Positions 1 to 10,834 of a stretch of 64,000 nt of DNA are shown here, piece by piece (position 1 is the first letter of the stretch; each line of letters starts with the position of its first letter). The notes beneath the pieces were generated by a model that made no database searches, was not told the origin of the DNA, and worked only from the letters and a program-made list of their open reading frames with translations. This DNA is from Tritrichomonas musculus (Eukaryota; Parabasalia; Tritrichomonadida; Tritrichomonadidae), in NCBI GenBank assembly GCA_039105265.1, contig JAPFFF010000002.1, forward strand, positions 6,262,001-6,326,000, given 5' to 3'. Both the position numbers and the translations under genes were made by a program.

Positions 1-3000
1 AATATAATTAGAATAAACCATGCGAGACTCAATATTTTTACAAAATGGCTGAGATATAATCAGTTTTTTGAAATAATTACTGATGCTATTAAATCAAATA
101 TTGTCCCAAATTCAACATACCAAATCATTCGAAAACAATATATTAGATATATATGCGTATATTAAATCTATTTATTCGACTAAATCTCAAATCACAACTA
201 CCAATTTTATATTAGAGTCATGATAAGTTACACTCGATCATTAGTTTTATGCATTCTCCCAAGCAAATATATAAATTGATTTAAAATACCTTATGAGTAA
301 TTATTTTTTAAAACTATATATATGATTAAATATACAAGAATATTTAAAAAATATTAATATCCCATCAAGAAAAATTTGTAAAACGATAAAACTTAAATTT
401 GAAAAGAAAAAATTGAGAGAAAAAAATATTTGAATAGGCATTCAAATTAGATTTATTTTGAATAAAACATTTTTATCTCAATAATATAAATAAATTATAG
501 AGATATTTTAGATAAAAAAACTATTATATATTATATAAAATATTATATGTACTTATGAAAAATACAAACAAATTATACTATGAGTTTTTGTGTTAAAAAT
601 TTGCACTACTCAATTTTTTTTTTTATTCATTTTTAATTCTGAATTTACTTATGTGCTTAGTTATTTTGGAAATGAAATTTCCCTATATTAAAGATGATAG
701 TCTATTTTATTATTAAAATTTAATAATTAAAAATCATAGAACCTCTAAACATCATTAAAATTCATAAATATCGCAATTAATTGATTTATTCAGCTGATAA
801 ATAATTATATTTGCTTGATATGATTTTATATAACAACTATTTGTTATTATTCCCCCGAAAACTTTGATTTTTAATGAACATAAATATTCATGCAATTATT
901 TCCATTTCAACTCCAAAATGAAAATAATATATTTAATATGCTTTATTAAATAAATATATATTAAAAAAATTATATTTTGTAATAACAATTCCTTATTAAA
1001 AAAACATTAATTATAATATAATAGAATTATTAACACCAATCGTCGACAAAATAAAATATTAATGTAAATAAACACTCAACAGAAAGGATTATTCCCCAGG
1101 ATTTCAAAAATAAAAAATGCGATATGGAATTTTATAAGTCTACTATAAATTTTATTTAAAAGACATAATATCATTTTATCATTTAGCACTAAAATAGAAT
1201 GTCAAAACCATTAATCTACAAGTCCTTTGGATGATCAAAAAAAATATCATTAGTCATTAATTTCATCACACTTGAAATAATTATGTAATGTATCATTAAG
1301 GATTATTTTATCTAATATAAATAATCAATATATTTAAAAAATATTGTTTTTTCTTGTTCTTATAATAAGATATAAATGCTTTTTTAAGGCTTCTTAACGT
1401 ACGAAAAACGGTTACCCTTGCTCCTTTCTCGATTATAAAATAGGTTATTTTACAACTTATATTGATAATTATCCACTTAAAAATTTAGTAATCTTTATTC
1501 CACATAATGTATTTATGAATATTTTTGTTTTCAAACAATATCTATTAAAAAACTATTTTAATTAAATACTTATTTATTATGCAGCAAAATTTAGTATTAT
1601 ATATTATATAACATCTAATTTAGATTTAAATATTATTATTATACAAAGCTAATATTAAGATATTTTGATTTTATATAATTATTTTTCTTTCCTACTTTTT
1701 CTATGTCAATAATTCTTAATCTTCATTCAATAAAAACATCACAAAAAGTTGCCGATAAAAGGCATTATCTCAAAAAATTGATTTAAAATATTCATCAACT
1801 GATATAAACTTTTCTCAAAATTACAAATAATTATTGAAAAATTTAAATAAGTTATAGAAAAAAAAAAATAATTTTAAAATGTTGATATATCAAAATATGA
1901 TATAGATTTTTCTAGTAAAAACAATTTATATACTACTCAAATATATTCCAAATAATATAAAAATCAAAATACTTTAAATAAATACAGTAATATATCTTGA
2001 TTTAATACCAAATACGTTTATAATAAGTTTTGATTTAATCATAATCTTCATTTTTCTACATCAAAAAAATAAAATAAGAAAAAATGATTTACATATTTTC
2101 TAATATTGATTCACATATATATATTTTAATATGTTTTTGTTAGCAATTTACTGATTGGTTTATGAATATTATAGAATAATCGTATATATTCAGAGGGTTT
2201 TTTATAACGTTTAAAGCTAGTATAATATGTAAAAAATGATAAAGAATATTATTCGAGGAGATTTTCTATCTATTTCAACAATGAACCAAGAAAATTAAAT
2301 TATTAGATATAAATCGCTGATCTAAAAATATACGAATTAGCATTTTATATCGCAAAGTTCGACGTAAAACTCAATTGTCTACAATGTCCTGGTACTTACA
2401 AACTTTTTTCTCGTGGAGTTTGTTGCGATTAAATTAGATATTATATTTGAAAAAGGAATTTTGGGATAAAAATTGCGTCATTGTAATCTCCACGGAACCC
2501 CGATTAATATATATTTTTTTCGGCTTCTTACTCTATAAATGCTGCAGCGCTTAACATTTTGGAATTTTTTAATGATATGTTTTTGAGAGGAAAAATGATA
2601 CTAAATATTTTTTCTTTATCAATTGGAGATATTATTTTTTTTACCTTTTCAATTTTTGATAACTTAAGTGAAAAATTGAGTACTTAGGTGAAATAGTCCC
2701 CTCTTTTTAATTCAATTTTTTTTCTGAGAAAAGTTGATGAATATGGAATATTTTTACTTCAAAAATAATAAAATTATTATTTGCCTAGAGACATATTTGA
2801 TTACAAAATTTTGGAGCATAATACCTATGAATAATTGATTTACCAATTTTCAAAAAAATATGAGAAAATATGAGGAGTTATTATTTTTTTGTTTTGATAC
2901 TTTAAAATTTTATTAATAAAATAAATTCACTTGTAATAAATAAAGCAAATTAAATAATTAACTTTTGTGAAGCTATATATTTATATTTTATTTGTATTTG

Positions 3001-3677
3001 AATAAAAAAAACTATTTTTCTTAAAAAATATATTGTAGACTATTTTATAATTGGATATATTTATATTTATTTATAAATTGCATATAAATAAAAAGATTAT
3101 TTTAATTTTTATCTAGGAATTTTCGAGATATAAAGAACACAAAATTTATGGTGAATACAAAAGCTGTTATAGGTCAATAAAAGAATTTATATCAAAATTG
3201 AATGTTTTTTTTTTCCTTTCAAAAATTCAAAGCATGAATATTTAATGATTAAAAATTGAATTCCCAAGTGCAATGTCTCAAAATTGAATATTTTACATTT
3301 TTTATCTATTTATATATTGATAAAAAGAAAAATGAAATTTTAATTTATTATCTGTTATTATTTTATTTTATTTTATTTTATCAACTTATTTATCATTATT
3401 TATAGTCATATATTATTTTCAATTTAATCAAATTGTAAACCTCTCAAAAATTATAAATTAAAATATCTTGAAAATTCCTAGATAGAATTTTATAATTTAT
3501 TTGATAAAATTTGCTAAATATAAAGTAATTAATTATAATTAAATATGCATGGAAATTATCATATACATCAAAGTGTAATTACCTTTGTTTTTTATAGAAA
3601 TATTTTAAAAATAGATTTATGACAATTCAATTTTCATCAATTCAAAAAAAATTTCATAATAAACTCTTCACTTTTTT
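1..3677. other. AT-rich stretch without a recognisable gene
   Basis: No reading frame of convincing length or composition is visible on either strand. The DNA is dominated by A and T runs and a TTTTA microsatellite near 3361-3380. Two local features stand out: a pair of inverted 22-base repeats (3110-3131 and 3463-3484) and a less AT-rich patch around 2200-2560 with complementary segments. Both are listed separately. Confidence 0.6.
3110..3484. repeat. Inverted repeat pair flanking about 330 bp
   Basis: The 22 bases at 3110-3131 (core tatctaggaatttt) return in reverse complement at 3463-3484 with one mismatch. The interior is AT-rich and has no reading frame. The layout could be a small non-autonomous inverted-repeat element or a chance foldback. 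No clear target-site duplication is visible. Confidence 0.45.
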
Positions 3678-4025
3678 ATGAATCAAAAAAAGATGTATCA
3701 TCGATATTTGAATCCTCCACTAAGTTATCATAAATCACGCTTTGTTGTGTTCATTATTGAAGTAGGGAAAGGAAATCATAAATTGTCATATGCAAAAAGC
3801 GAATATTTTTTGTTTCAAATGCCATGTGGCTATCTTTATTATTGGATTAAAGATTTTCTCATGGACGAAAATGAATTTGATTCACCAATAAAAATGATCT
3901 TTTATAATTCAGAAGATGAATCTCAAGTTGAAATAAAAGAATCAAATTTGATTCCATTAGAAGAATTATGCAGATATCATATTATGGATATATTCGTGTA
4001 TGATGAAAATCCATCTGATTGCTAA
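3678..4025 (+). CDS. Small hypothetical protein (115 aa)
   Basis: I do not recognise this protein. It has an ATG start and mixed, protein-like composition: a basic N-terminus with aromatic residues, then an acidic C-terminal half ending in Asp-Cys. There is no signal peptide and no clear membrane segment. A TCACTT motif lies about ten bases before the ATG, which fits the TCA-pyrimidine-(A/T) initiator described for trichomonads. The gene stands alone between long AT-rich gaps. It may be a real short gene or a remnant of a longer one; the balanced composition in such AT-rich DNA favours a real or recently real gene. Confidence 0.5.
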   Translation: MNQKKMYHRYLNPPLSYHKSRFVVFIIEVGKGNHKLSYAKSEYFLFQMPCGYLYYWIKDFLMDENEFDSPIKMIFYNSEDESQVEIKESNLIPLEELCRYHIMDIFVYDENPSDC

Positions 4026-4973
4026 CTTATTTTGATAGATATTTTGAATAAACAAAACAATGTGCCAATAGGTTCATTTATTTTTATAAATAATAAGATT
4101 AAACTATTTTTCATGGCTATAAATCTAATAATTGGTATCTTTCCTTCAAAATTTATGAGTAATCATCTATATCAACACATCTTTTTCTGAAAGAAACTTT
4201 AGAAAGATTTCATCAGTTTCATTTTTTGATAGCTTTTTAAAATGGAGTTTTTTTGGACTAGAAGTTCTCTCTTTTTTTTTTTTACTTAAATTCAAAAATA
4301 TTTAAAATTATGCATTCGATCAGAGGCGAAGGTGCAAAAAATTCTTATATTTTTTAATGATATAATTATATATTATCTTAATGCAGAATTAAATGCTATT
4401 TATTATAATTTCACTAATTTTTTCCCCAGATTTTAAATTTAAAATCTATTTTCTAAATTGAATGGTTTATAGTTTACTATAATTTAAAATTTATCTTAAT
4501 AAAAAAATGTTATTTACTAAAAATAATAAATAATTTAATATATATTAAAAATATTAATCATGTTTATTCTGAAAGCACTGATTATTATACATATAAAAAA
4601 TATATGAAAAATATAGATTCTTAAATTGTTTTCATTTTTTGTGATTACAAATTAATTATAGTTTGATTTAGAATCATGACAAACGTTTAAGTATTTTATA
4701 TTGCTGTGAACAACAACAAAAATAATCATATTTTGAAAACAACAACAAAAATAGTCATAATTTTTTATAAAAAATGGTATTAATTTATAAAATGTTAACA
4801 ATATCTATTTATGAAGTTAGAAAAAAAGCATTTATTATTTATCAAACAAAATAATATCTAAAAATTTCAAATAACTCTTTAACAGCTGCAGATTGTATGA
4901 GCTTCAGCGGTATTGGCATTGTCTATCTTCTGACTTGCAATTTTTACATTCCATTTTAAATTTCGGTTTCTTT
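4026..4973. other. AT-rich gap with a short direct repeat
   Basis: No gene is seen. A unit of about 28 bases (core aacaacaacaaaaata) occurs twice in a row near 4709-4765. Near 5040 the composition changes abruptly to a GC-richer block that continues to about 6070. Confidence 0.5.
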
Positions 4974-5769
4974 TCATTTTTCTTTGAATAAAAAATAATG
5001 AAAAAATTGAGAGAAAAATGGAAATTGAATGAATGGAGACAGCCACGCGCACTTCCTCTCACAGAGGAGCAAAAATGAGTCAAATGAAATAATAAAACCG
5101 CCAACGATGGCACCCAATTGAACCGCCAAGTCGATCAGCTGGATCCTGCTTTCGCCTTCCGCGGCCGGCTTCAAGCCGAGAGCGCTCGCAGACAGAATGA
5201 CAGGAACAACGGCGACCGCAAAGTAGTAGAAGCCGATAATGAACAAATGGTACTTTATATCTGTACTCAAAAAGTTTCCACTTTTTGTATCATTTGAATT
5301 TCGTCATTTTGGATGATCGGCCAAATATGAATTCAAATTCTTCTTCTTCTTCTCCTGACAGTTTCAAATGGTGTCTTCCTTTCGCGAGGAAGCTGACGTT
5401 TGCCTCAAGCAGCCAGGCATCTCCGTCTTTACTCAATTTACGCATTCTATTCAATTTTAACCGTTTACCGTCAATTTCGACAAATTTGTCATTCTTGTCA
5501 AAAGTTATCGCTCGAACTTTTGGCACGCCGCAGTCCGTCCGACTTGTCGTCTGCTCAACTGGAGATGGAAAAGTGACAAATGTCTTCGTGGCATTATGAA
5601 TCGTGAGCCAGTGATAGACAACGTTGCCGTTATCGTTCGTCACCAAGCCGCTTCTCTTGTTCTCGCGAAGATCTGACGCGCAGACCTCAAACGAGTCTCC
5701 GTAGTGCATGACCATTCGGCCTGCCAAAAGCATCTTCCACTTCAAGCCGGACGTCTGATTGATTTGAGT
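4974..5769 (-). pseudogene. Relic of a membrane-protein gene downstream of the RING gene
   Basis: Two protein-like stretches lie in different frames. The upstream one (5290-5769) is beta-rich and polar, with an acidic Glu run near its end. The downstream one (4974 to about 5300) carries two hydrophobic segments, one from the Tyr-His-Leu-Phe-Ile-Ile-Gly region and one from Leu-Gly-Ala-Ile-Val-Gly-Gly. Neither has a convincing ATG. The first frame runs directly in phase out of the RING gene's stop codon at 5770. The most economical reading is a 5'-truncated, frameshifted host gene whose front was lost when it came to abut the RING gene. I cannot name the family; a secreted or membrane protein is the inference from the hydrophobic segments. 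Confidence 0.45.
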
Positions 5770-7185
5770 TCAGACTTCGATTGGCGGAAGCCTGGCCCTG
5801 CAGACAGGACAGATGAGCTGCTCTTCCATCCACCTCTGCAGGCACTCGCGGTGGAAGCTGTGCTGGCACGGCGTGACCATTGTCTGGTCGCCGCCTTCAA
5901 TCTGGCAGAGGCAGATGGGGCACTCGGTGCCCGCCGCGACGATACCTCGCGCGTAGTCGAAAGCGACAGGCTTGTACCTGTTTGGCAGGAAGAAGGAGCC
6001 GCCAAACGAGTTCTGCAGGAAGATGATGAAGACCTGAGAAAAAATGTAAACGGTCGCAAAAACCGCCACGTAAGGTGAATATGTTCCCATTAAATTTGGC
6101 CTATGACATGTGAAATAAAAAACAGGTATTAGTCTTGCGAGGGCCACCATGATGTTGAAAAAAGTGTCATTCGACTTCCTCCCAATTGAATAGGCCGAGT
6201 GAATGATCTGCGGGATCAGATATGAAAACATGATCGTTAACCAAATGTAGGGGTGCTTGAAGACATAGCTGAGGGCAGAGGTGTAGATTATGACAACAGC
6301 GGTTATTTCAAAAAAGAAGGAAAAGTAAAGATGCCACAAATTTACATTATCTGGATCTTCAATGGTTACTCGCCAGACATCGCTGAGTTGGCGAGTTTCA
6401 AAGGCTATGTAGAGAATCATTATAAAGAGAAATAGGAGATTGAATAGATTCGTCAAATGAATATTCGTATCGGATATATTAAATAAGAAGATGCCAAAGG
6501 AAAAGTCAAACGATACATGCATTATAAAGGTATGAACTGATAATTGACTGAGGCATACAGAGGATCTGAATTTATAAAGGAGATAACGCCATGCTACAAA
6601 TGATAGAAATATTGATAACGATGAAAAAAGGCCAAATTTTTTACCTTCTGTAATATAAAGATATTCATCAAATTGAATAGCATCAAATTCGAGTTTGGTG
6701 TTGTTGTTTACATATATTTTACCGTTGGCTTTTGTATGCGAATAAAATGTAGATATTGTTTCATTCATTTCTGTTATATTAAAAGCAATTGAATACATAG
6801 GCGGATAACTCCTTGAATACATATTAAAAACTTCTTGCTGAATTCTGTCTTGATCGTATGGTTCTGATAAATTTAGTTTTTCCATTGCTTTGTATATCAT
6901 TTCAATGTTTATTTTCGGATTTTTATTTTTTCCCCAATTTCCATAGTAAAAAAATGACGAGTAATTCGATGAATATATCCCAAATAATTCAACTGCATTA
7001 AATTGAAAATATCTCGTGTTGTTTGGCTGGAGAACAAGACGGGAACATCGAGGACATAATGACTTATTCGGAGAAAAATGAAAAAGGAAGTAGTTTTTTT
7101 CTTTTAATTGAATTGAGTAATTCCCTTTGTAAACCACACGGTGATCTGGAAATTTATAGTAACAAATTATAAAAACAAGAAGCAT
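5770..7185 (-). CDS. Tul1-like multi-pass RING-H2 E3 ubiquitin ligase
   Basis: The protein has 471 residues and starts at an ATG. It opens with a hydrophobic stretch, followed by a luminal region with many Asn-X-Ser/Thr sites, then about seven hydrophobic segments between residues 185 and 405. A RING-H2 finger closes the protein: C422-x2-C425, C440-x-H442-x2-H445-x2-C448, C459-x2-C462. This order (luminal domain, membrane bundle, C-terminal RING) is that of Tul1, the Golgi/endosomal ligase of the yeast DSC complex, which tags misplaced membrane proteins. A role in endomembrane quality control is inferred. The last third, from about 6070 down, is markedly GC-richer than the N-terminal two thirds. 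The divergent neighbour across 484 bases is a myotubularin-like gene. Confidence 0.8.
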   Translation of the reverse strand: MLLVFIICYYKFPDHRVVYKGNYSIQLKEKNYFLFHFSPNKSLCPRCSRLVLQPNNTRYFQFNAVELFGIYSSNYSSFFYYGNWGKNKNPKINIEMIYKAMEKLNLSEPYDQDRIQQEVFNMYSRSYPPMYSIAFNITEMNETISTFYSHTKANGKIYVNNNTKLEFDAIQFDEYLYITEGKKFGLFSSLSIFLSFVAWRYLLYKFRSSVCLSQLSVHTFIMHVSFDFSFGIFLFNISDTNIHLTNLFNLLFLFIMILYIAFETRQLSDVWRVTIEDPDNVNLWHLYFSFFFEITAVVIIYTSALSYVFKHPYIWLTIMFSYLIPQIIHSAYSIGRKSNDTFFNIMVALARLIPVFYFTCHRPNLMGTYSPYVAVFATVYIFSQVFIIFLQNSFGGSFFLPNRYKPVAFDYARGIVAAGTECPICLCQIEGGDQTMVTPCQHSFHRECLQRWMEEQLICPVCRARLPPIEV

Positions 7186-7669
7186 TTATAATTTTTTTTA
7201 AATCACATTTCCAATATAATTCAATTACCGGCCAATTGAACACAGAATTCAAAAAAGTATTCAATCTCATAAAACTCCATAAAACTAATTGATATTAATA
7301 TTTAATAAATAAACTATAAATATTTTATATTATATAATTATTATAATAATTTTATTAATTATATTTATAATAAATTATAATTTTTATTAGTTAAATTTTT
7401 AAGAATACAAAAATAATAAATAAAGAAATCTAATAGCATTCAAATTTTCTTAAAGAGATTTAACAGATAATTTTTTGATTTTTCATAAGATTTTTTGGTT
7501 AATAATACAATATTATTTTTAAATAAGTTTTTTTTATAATAAAATTTTAAACTTTTCAAAAAAATATCATCGTTATCTTTCTTATGAATTATTGAATAGC
7601 GTTTTCAATTTTTTCTGAATTTTATAGGTAAAAAATAATTATTACACTTCATATTAATCAATTATTAAA
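7186..7669. promoter_or_regulatory. Divergent intergenic promoter region
   Basis: This gap of 484 bases separates the divergent RING ligase and myotubularin genes, so it should carry both promoters. It is very AT-rich. A TCATA sequence about 20 bases before the myotubularin ATG matches the trichomonad initiator consensus. Nothing else is recognisable. Confidence 0.35.
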
Positions 7670-9622
7670 ATGACAGGAACATTATTTAATTTACCAGGTT
7701 TAAAAGTACATTTATCATACGAAGAAGTAGATGCGAAACTTAGATCAGTTTTTCCTCTTTTAAAAAACGAAGCAGTCGATTTTTATTATCCAATCAAATT
7801 ACATTTAGATCAAGATAATCAATTAACTTTATATGGAACAAATTGGGCAATTCGAGGAATATTTGATCCACCAATATCAGGTCATGTTGTTCATAATTTC
7901 GTTATTCCATTAAAAGCAATCATGAAAGTCGTCAAAAAAGGAGGCAAAGTTATTGGCAAAAACAATTATGGTGTTACATTTGTATTATCAACTGGCGGGG
8001 AAGTTACATTTCCATTTCCAATAATTAATCAATTACGAACCAGATTTATTCACCGAATTTACGAATTAAGAAAGAAGATTTTACACTTTGAAGAAGCAAT
8101 TTGGCAACCGGATCCATCTTGGGTTCTTCGATTAGCCGACACTTCTCAATTCAAAATCGTCAAAAATGACTTTTGCGATATTTATCCGCCATACATTTTG
8201 CTCCCAGAAAAAGCGAAGGACTCGATTCTTGACGAAGATATCAAATCGCATCAACTTGTACCGATTGTCAGCAATATTTATCTTCCAGACGGGACGGACA
8301 AAGAGAAGATACCTTTATTACGATCAGCCCAACCGATTTCCAATTCGATTCTCAAATCTGACAAACAATTTCTCAATTACTACTGCTTCAATCACGACCT
8401 TTTCATCCTAGATTGCAAGCCGAAGCTTTTGTTCAAAGATAAAGAATTACCAGAAGATGACTGCGACTTAAACAATCATTTTGTTGAAGGTAATTTTCAC
8501 CTCACAATTCACACAATAAACATACCAAATCTCCACAAGTTACGAAACGCTTACTTTGAGATGGCCAATGGCGTCTTCACTGGCTCTGCTGAGACGTATC
8601 AAAAGTGGGGAGAAATGACAATGCAATACATTCATGACTCGTTTTTGGTCAGCGAAATCATGTGCAATAAGCAGGCCGTCCTCGTCCATTGCACGAACAA
8701 CTGGGAAAGAACGGCCGCCATTTCGTCACTGGCTCAAGTTTTGCTCGACCCTTACTGCAGGACGATCAAGGGCTTCTGCGAACTGGTTGAAAGAGAATGG
8801 ATTGACTCGGGACACATGTTTGTTCACAACAAAGTCAGCCAAGCATCGCCAGTCTTTCCGCAATTCATCGACGGAGTTGCGCAGATTCTCAGCAAATACA
8901 TGAATGCGTTCCAGTTCAACATGAGCTATCTCGAGCTGATCCTCGCACACGCCTACTCGAAGCTGTACGGCGATTTCATCGGAAGCAACTACTTCGTGCG
9001 CGAGAAGATCAAAAGACCAACATCGCTCTTCCTAACGGTTTTCAATGGACAGTTCGGCGTTTATGACAAAATATTGAATTTGGAGTATCAGGGCGTTTTT
9101 GAGCTTTTGAAAATTGAGAAGGACGATAAATATCACTTTTTCAATGAATTGTTGGGAACACCTGCTTTCTTCTCTGATAAAGTGCCTGAAATTTCAATCG
9201 ACGAGCCACCAACTCCCTATTTCCCGCACGACCAAGTTGACAGCAAAGTTGAAAAAATTAAATGTTTATGCGATTTGGATAATTGGCCTAAATACTCTGA
9301 TTATGACGATTATTACTTCGGATGCGATTATTACTATAACGACTATTGCATGATATTCATACCCGGCTGCGATTGGTACTTCGATGATCCTTATTGGGAT
9401 CCTTGCTGGGATGCCGGAGGTTGGGATTACGGATGGGATAATGGTGGAGATATTATCATCGGTGGCGACAATGGAGGCTTTGACGGTGGTGATAACGGCA
9501 TTGATGTTATCATTGGCGGCGATGACGGAGGATTTGATGGAGGCTTTGATGGTGGATTTGATGGAGGATTCGACGGAGGTTTCGATGGTGGTTTTGATGG
9601 AGGATTCGATGGTGGATTTTAA
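7670..9622 (+). CDS. Myotubularin-related protein with Gly-Phe-Asp repeat tail
   Basis: The protein has 650 residues. Residues 1-115 look like the PH-GRAM domain and about 130-480 like the myotubularin phosphatase domain. Myotubularins remove the 3-phosphate from PI3P and PI(3,5)P2 on endosomal membranes. The catalytic C-x5-R loop reads His-Cys341-Thr-Asn-Asn-Trp-Glu-Arg347-Thr. The nucleophile Cys and the Arg are kept, but both Asp positions of the usual Cys-Ser-Asp-Gly-Trp-Asp-Arg-Thr loop are changed (to Asn and Glu), so activity is uncertain. After the domain come a Tyr/Asp-rich stretch (about 535-590) and then a low-complexity Gly/Asp tail ending in about nine Gly-Gly-Phe-Asp units. Such a tail is not a normal myotubularin part. 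The central coding region is GC-richer than both ends. Confidence 0.82.
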   Translation: MTGTLFNLPGLKVHLSYEEVDAKLRSVFPLLKNEAVDFYYPIKLHLDQDNQLTLYGTNWAIRGIFDPPISGHVVHNFVIPLKAIMKVVKKGGKVIGKNNYGVTFVLSTGGEVTFPFPIINQLRTRFIHRIYELRKKILHFEEAIWQPDPSWVLRLADTSQFKIVKNDFCDIYPPYILLPEKAKDSILDEDIKSHQLVPIVSNIYLPDGTDKEKIPLLRSAQPISNSILKSDKQFLNYYCFNHDLFILDCKPKLLFKDKELPEDDCDLNNHFVEGNFHLTIHTINIPNLHKLRNAYFEMANGVFTGSAETYQKWGEMTMQYIHDSFLVSEIMCNKQAVLVHCTNNWERTAAISSLAQVLLDPYCRTIKGFCELVEREWIDSGHMFVHNKVSQASPVFPQFIDGVAQILSKYMNAFQFNMSYLELILAHAYSKLYGDFIGSNYFVREKIKRPTSLFLTVFNGQFGVYDKILNLEYQGVFELLKIEKDDKYHFFNELLGTPAFFSDKVPEISIDEPPTPYFPHDQVDSKVEKIKCLCDLDNWPKYSDYDDYYFGCDYYYNDYCMIFIPGCDWYFDDPYWDPCWDAGGWDYGWDNGGDIIIGGDNGGFDGGDNGIDVIIGGDDGGFDGGFDGGFDGGFDGGFDGGFDGGFDGGF

Positions 9623-9786
9623 AATCCAAAATTATATTTATGAAATATAAATCAGTTTTTATTTATTTTGACTTAATAAAATGCTTTATTATTTATAAAT
9701 CAAAAACGTTTTTCTATCTAATGCATTCATGCAAGCTTTGACTTTATTAAAAAGAACCATTTTTTATTTTAAAAATCCAAAAAATT

Positions 9787-9857
9787 ACCGACCCGGGGAA
9801 TCGAACCCCGAAATAGGAGATGAAGGCCCCACGTTTTAACCATTAGACTACGTCGGT
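9787..9857 (-). tRNA. tRNA-Glu-like (anticodon UUC)
   Basis: On the minus strand 71 bases fold as a cloverleaf: a six-pair acceptor, T8-A9, a D-arm with the TAATGGTTA loop typical of tRNA-Glu, anticodon loop CCTTCAT, a four-base variable loop, and a perfect five-pair T-arm with TTCGATT. Read in the Glu register the anticodon is TTC. Odd points are C instead of the near-universal U33, a mismatch at the top of the anticodon stem, and a G-G at acceptor pair 7-66. It may be a divergent functional gene or an early pseudogene. It has no intron and the CCA is not encoded. Confidence 0.75.
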
Positions 9858-10159
9858 TTCATATTTATTCTACTTAAAATATTGACATAGTCATTTTTTT
9901 TATCAATATCGCAAAATTTTCAATATAATTATATGGCAATAATCATAATTATATTTCATTCAAACATTTTAAAAAGGTATTACTATTATAAAATTTGGGG
10001 CGATACTTAGGTTTGAATGATTTTGAGAGAATACAGATATCAATTCTAAGGCTATCATAGAATTACTTTAAATCAAAAGAGCTACCTTTTATTATAACTT
10101 TTAACTTTCTCTTAAATATTTAATTTAGCGTTTTAGTATTTTTTTTTTTTTTTAATACA

Positions 10160-10834
10160 TTACGCAATTCGAGTAACTTCAATCATTGTATAGGCCGTCT
10201 TCCCACCACTTATTGTACATGTTGAATCGTAATCATTTGTTACATTGCATTTAAATGTCAAATAATCATTTTCTTTCATCAACATTGTATAATGTACTGG
10301 TACATAATTCTGGTCCGCTGACCCAGTAGAGCATGATTGACTGGATAATCTATAATCGCTAGCTCCATCGTTTTGTTGGACAAGCAAATTCATAGTTGCA
10401 TCCTTTTTCATGCCAACAACCGATACCCGTCCGGTTATTAAATATTCGCCTGCTGAACCAATATAAAGACGATAATTGTTGGCATCCCACCTTAAATCGC
10501 CATTCAACGAGCTTGGTACAAATTGAATAACCGACTCTGGAATTTTATAGCCATATTGAGCATAACTCTTTATATTTGGTTGATTTTTCCCATTCATAGT
10601 CAAAAATACACGTGTTAATGGAAATCCATTATTGGATGAAATTACTTTTTCAAATTCCTTGTGATGACTTTCAAGAAGATTGACTCTTTTTTCAAGAATT
10701 TGTTTTTTTTCTTCAAGAATTTTGAGCTGTTCTTGTATACGCCCAATTTCTTGATTTTTTTGTTCAACATTGGACGATAATTGATTCATTTTAATCAAAA
10801 TGTCATTGATTGCTTCATAAAGTTGATCAATCAT
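10160..10834 (-). CDS. Coiled-coil protein with C1q/TNF-like jelly-roll domain
   Basis: The protein has 224 residues from the first ATG. Residues 1-70 form a heptad-rich coiled coil (Gln/Glu/Lys/Leu). From about 75 to the end is a beta-sandwich-like domain with alternating strands, a Gly-Glu-Tyr-Leu-Ile-Thr-Gly turn, and a final segment with Gly-Gly-Lys-Thr-Ala-Tyr. Coiled coil plus compact C-terminal beta domain is the layout of trimeric C1q/TNF-like proteins and of some viral and phage trimer heads. There is no signal peptide, so an intracellular role or non-classical release would be needed. The C1q/TNF assignment rests on the look of the strands, not on a residue signature. Confidence 0.6.
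   Translation of the reverse strand: MIDQLYEAINDILIKMNQLSSNVEQKNQEIGRIQEQLKILEEKKQILEKRVNLLESHHKEFEKVISSNNGFPLTRVFLTMNGKNQPNIKSYAQYGYKIPESVIQFVPSSLNGDLRWDANNYRLYIGSAGEYLITGRVSVVGMKKDATMNLLVQQNDGASDYRLSSQSCSTGSADQNYVPVHYTMLMKENDYLTFKCNVTNDYDSTCTISGGKTAYTMIEVTRIA

Noticed and set aside
5704-6078. 124-residue plus-strand frame opposite the RING domain
   Set aside because: It is a shadow of the GC-rich RING coding sequence; the minus-strand RING motif explains the region.
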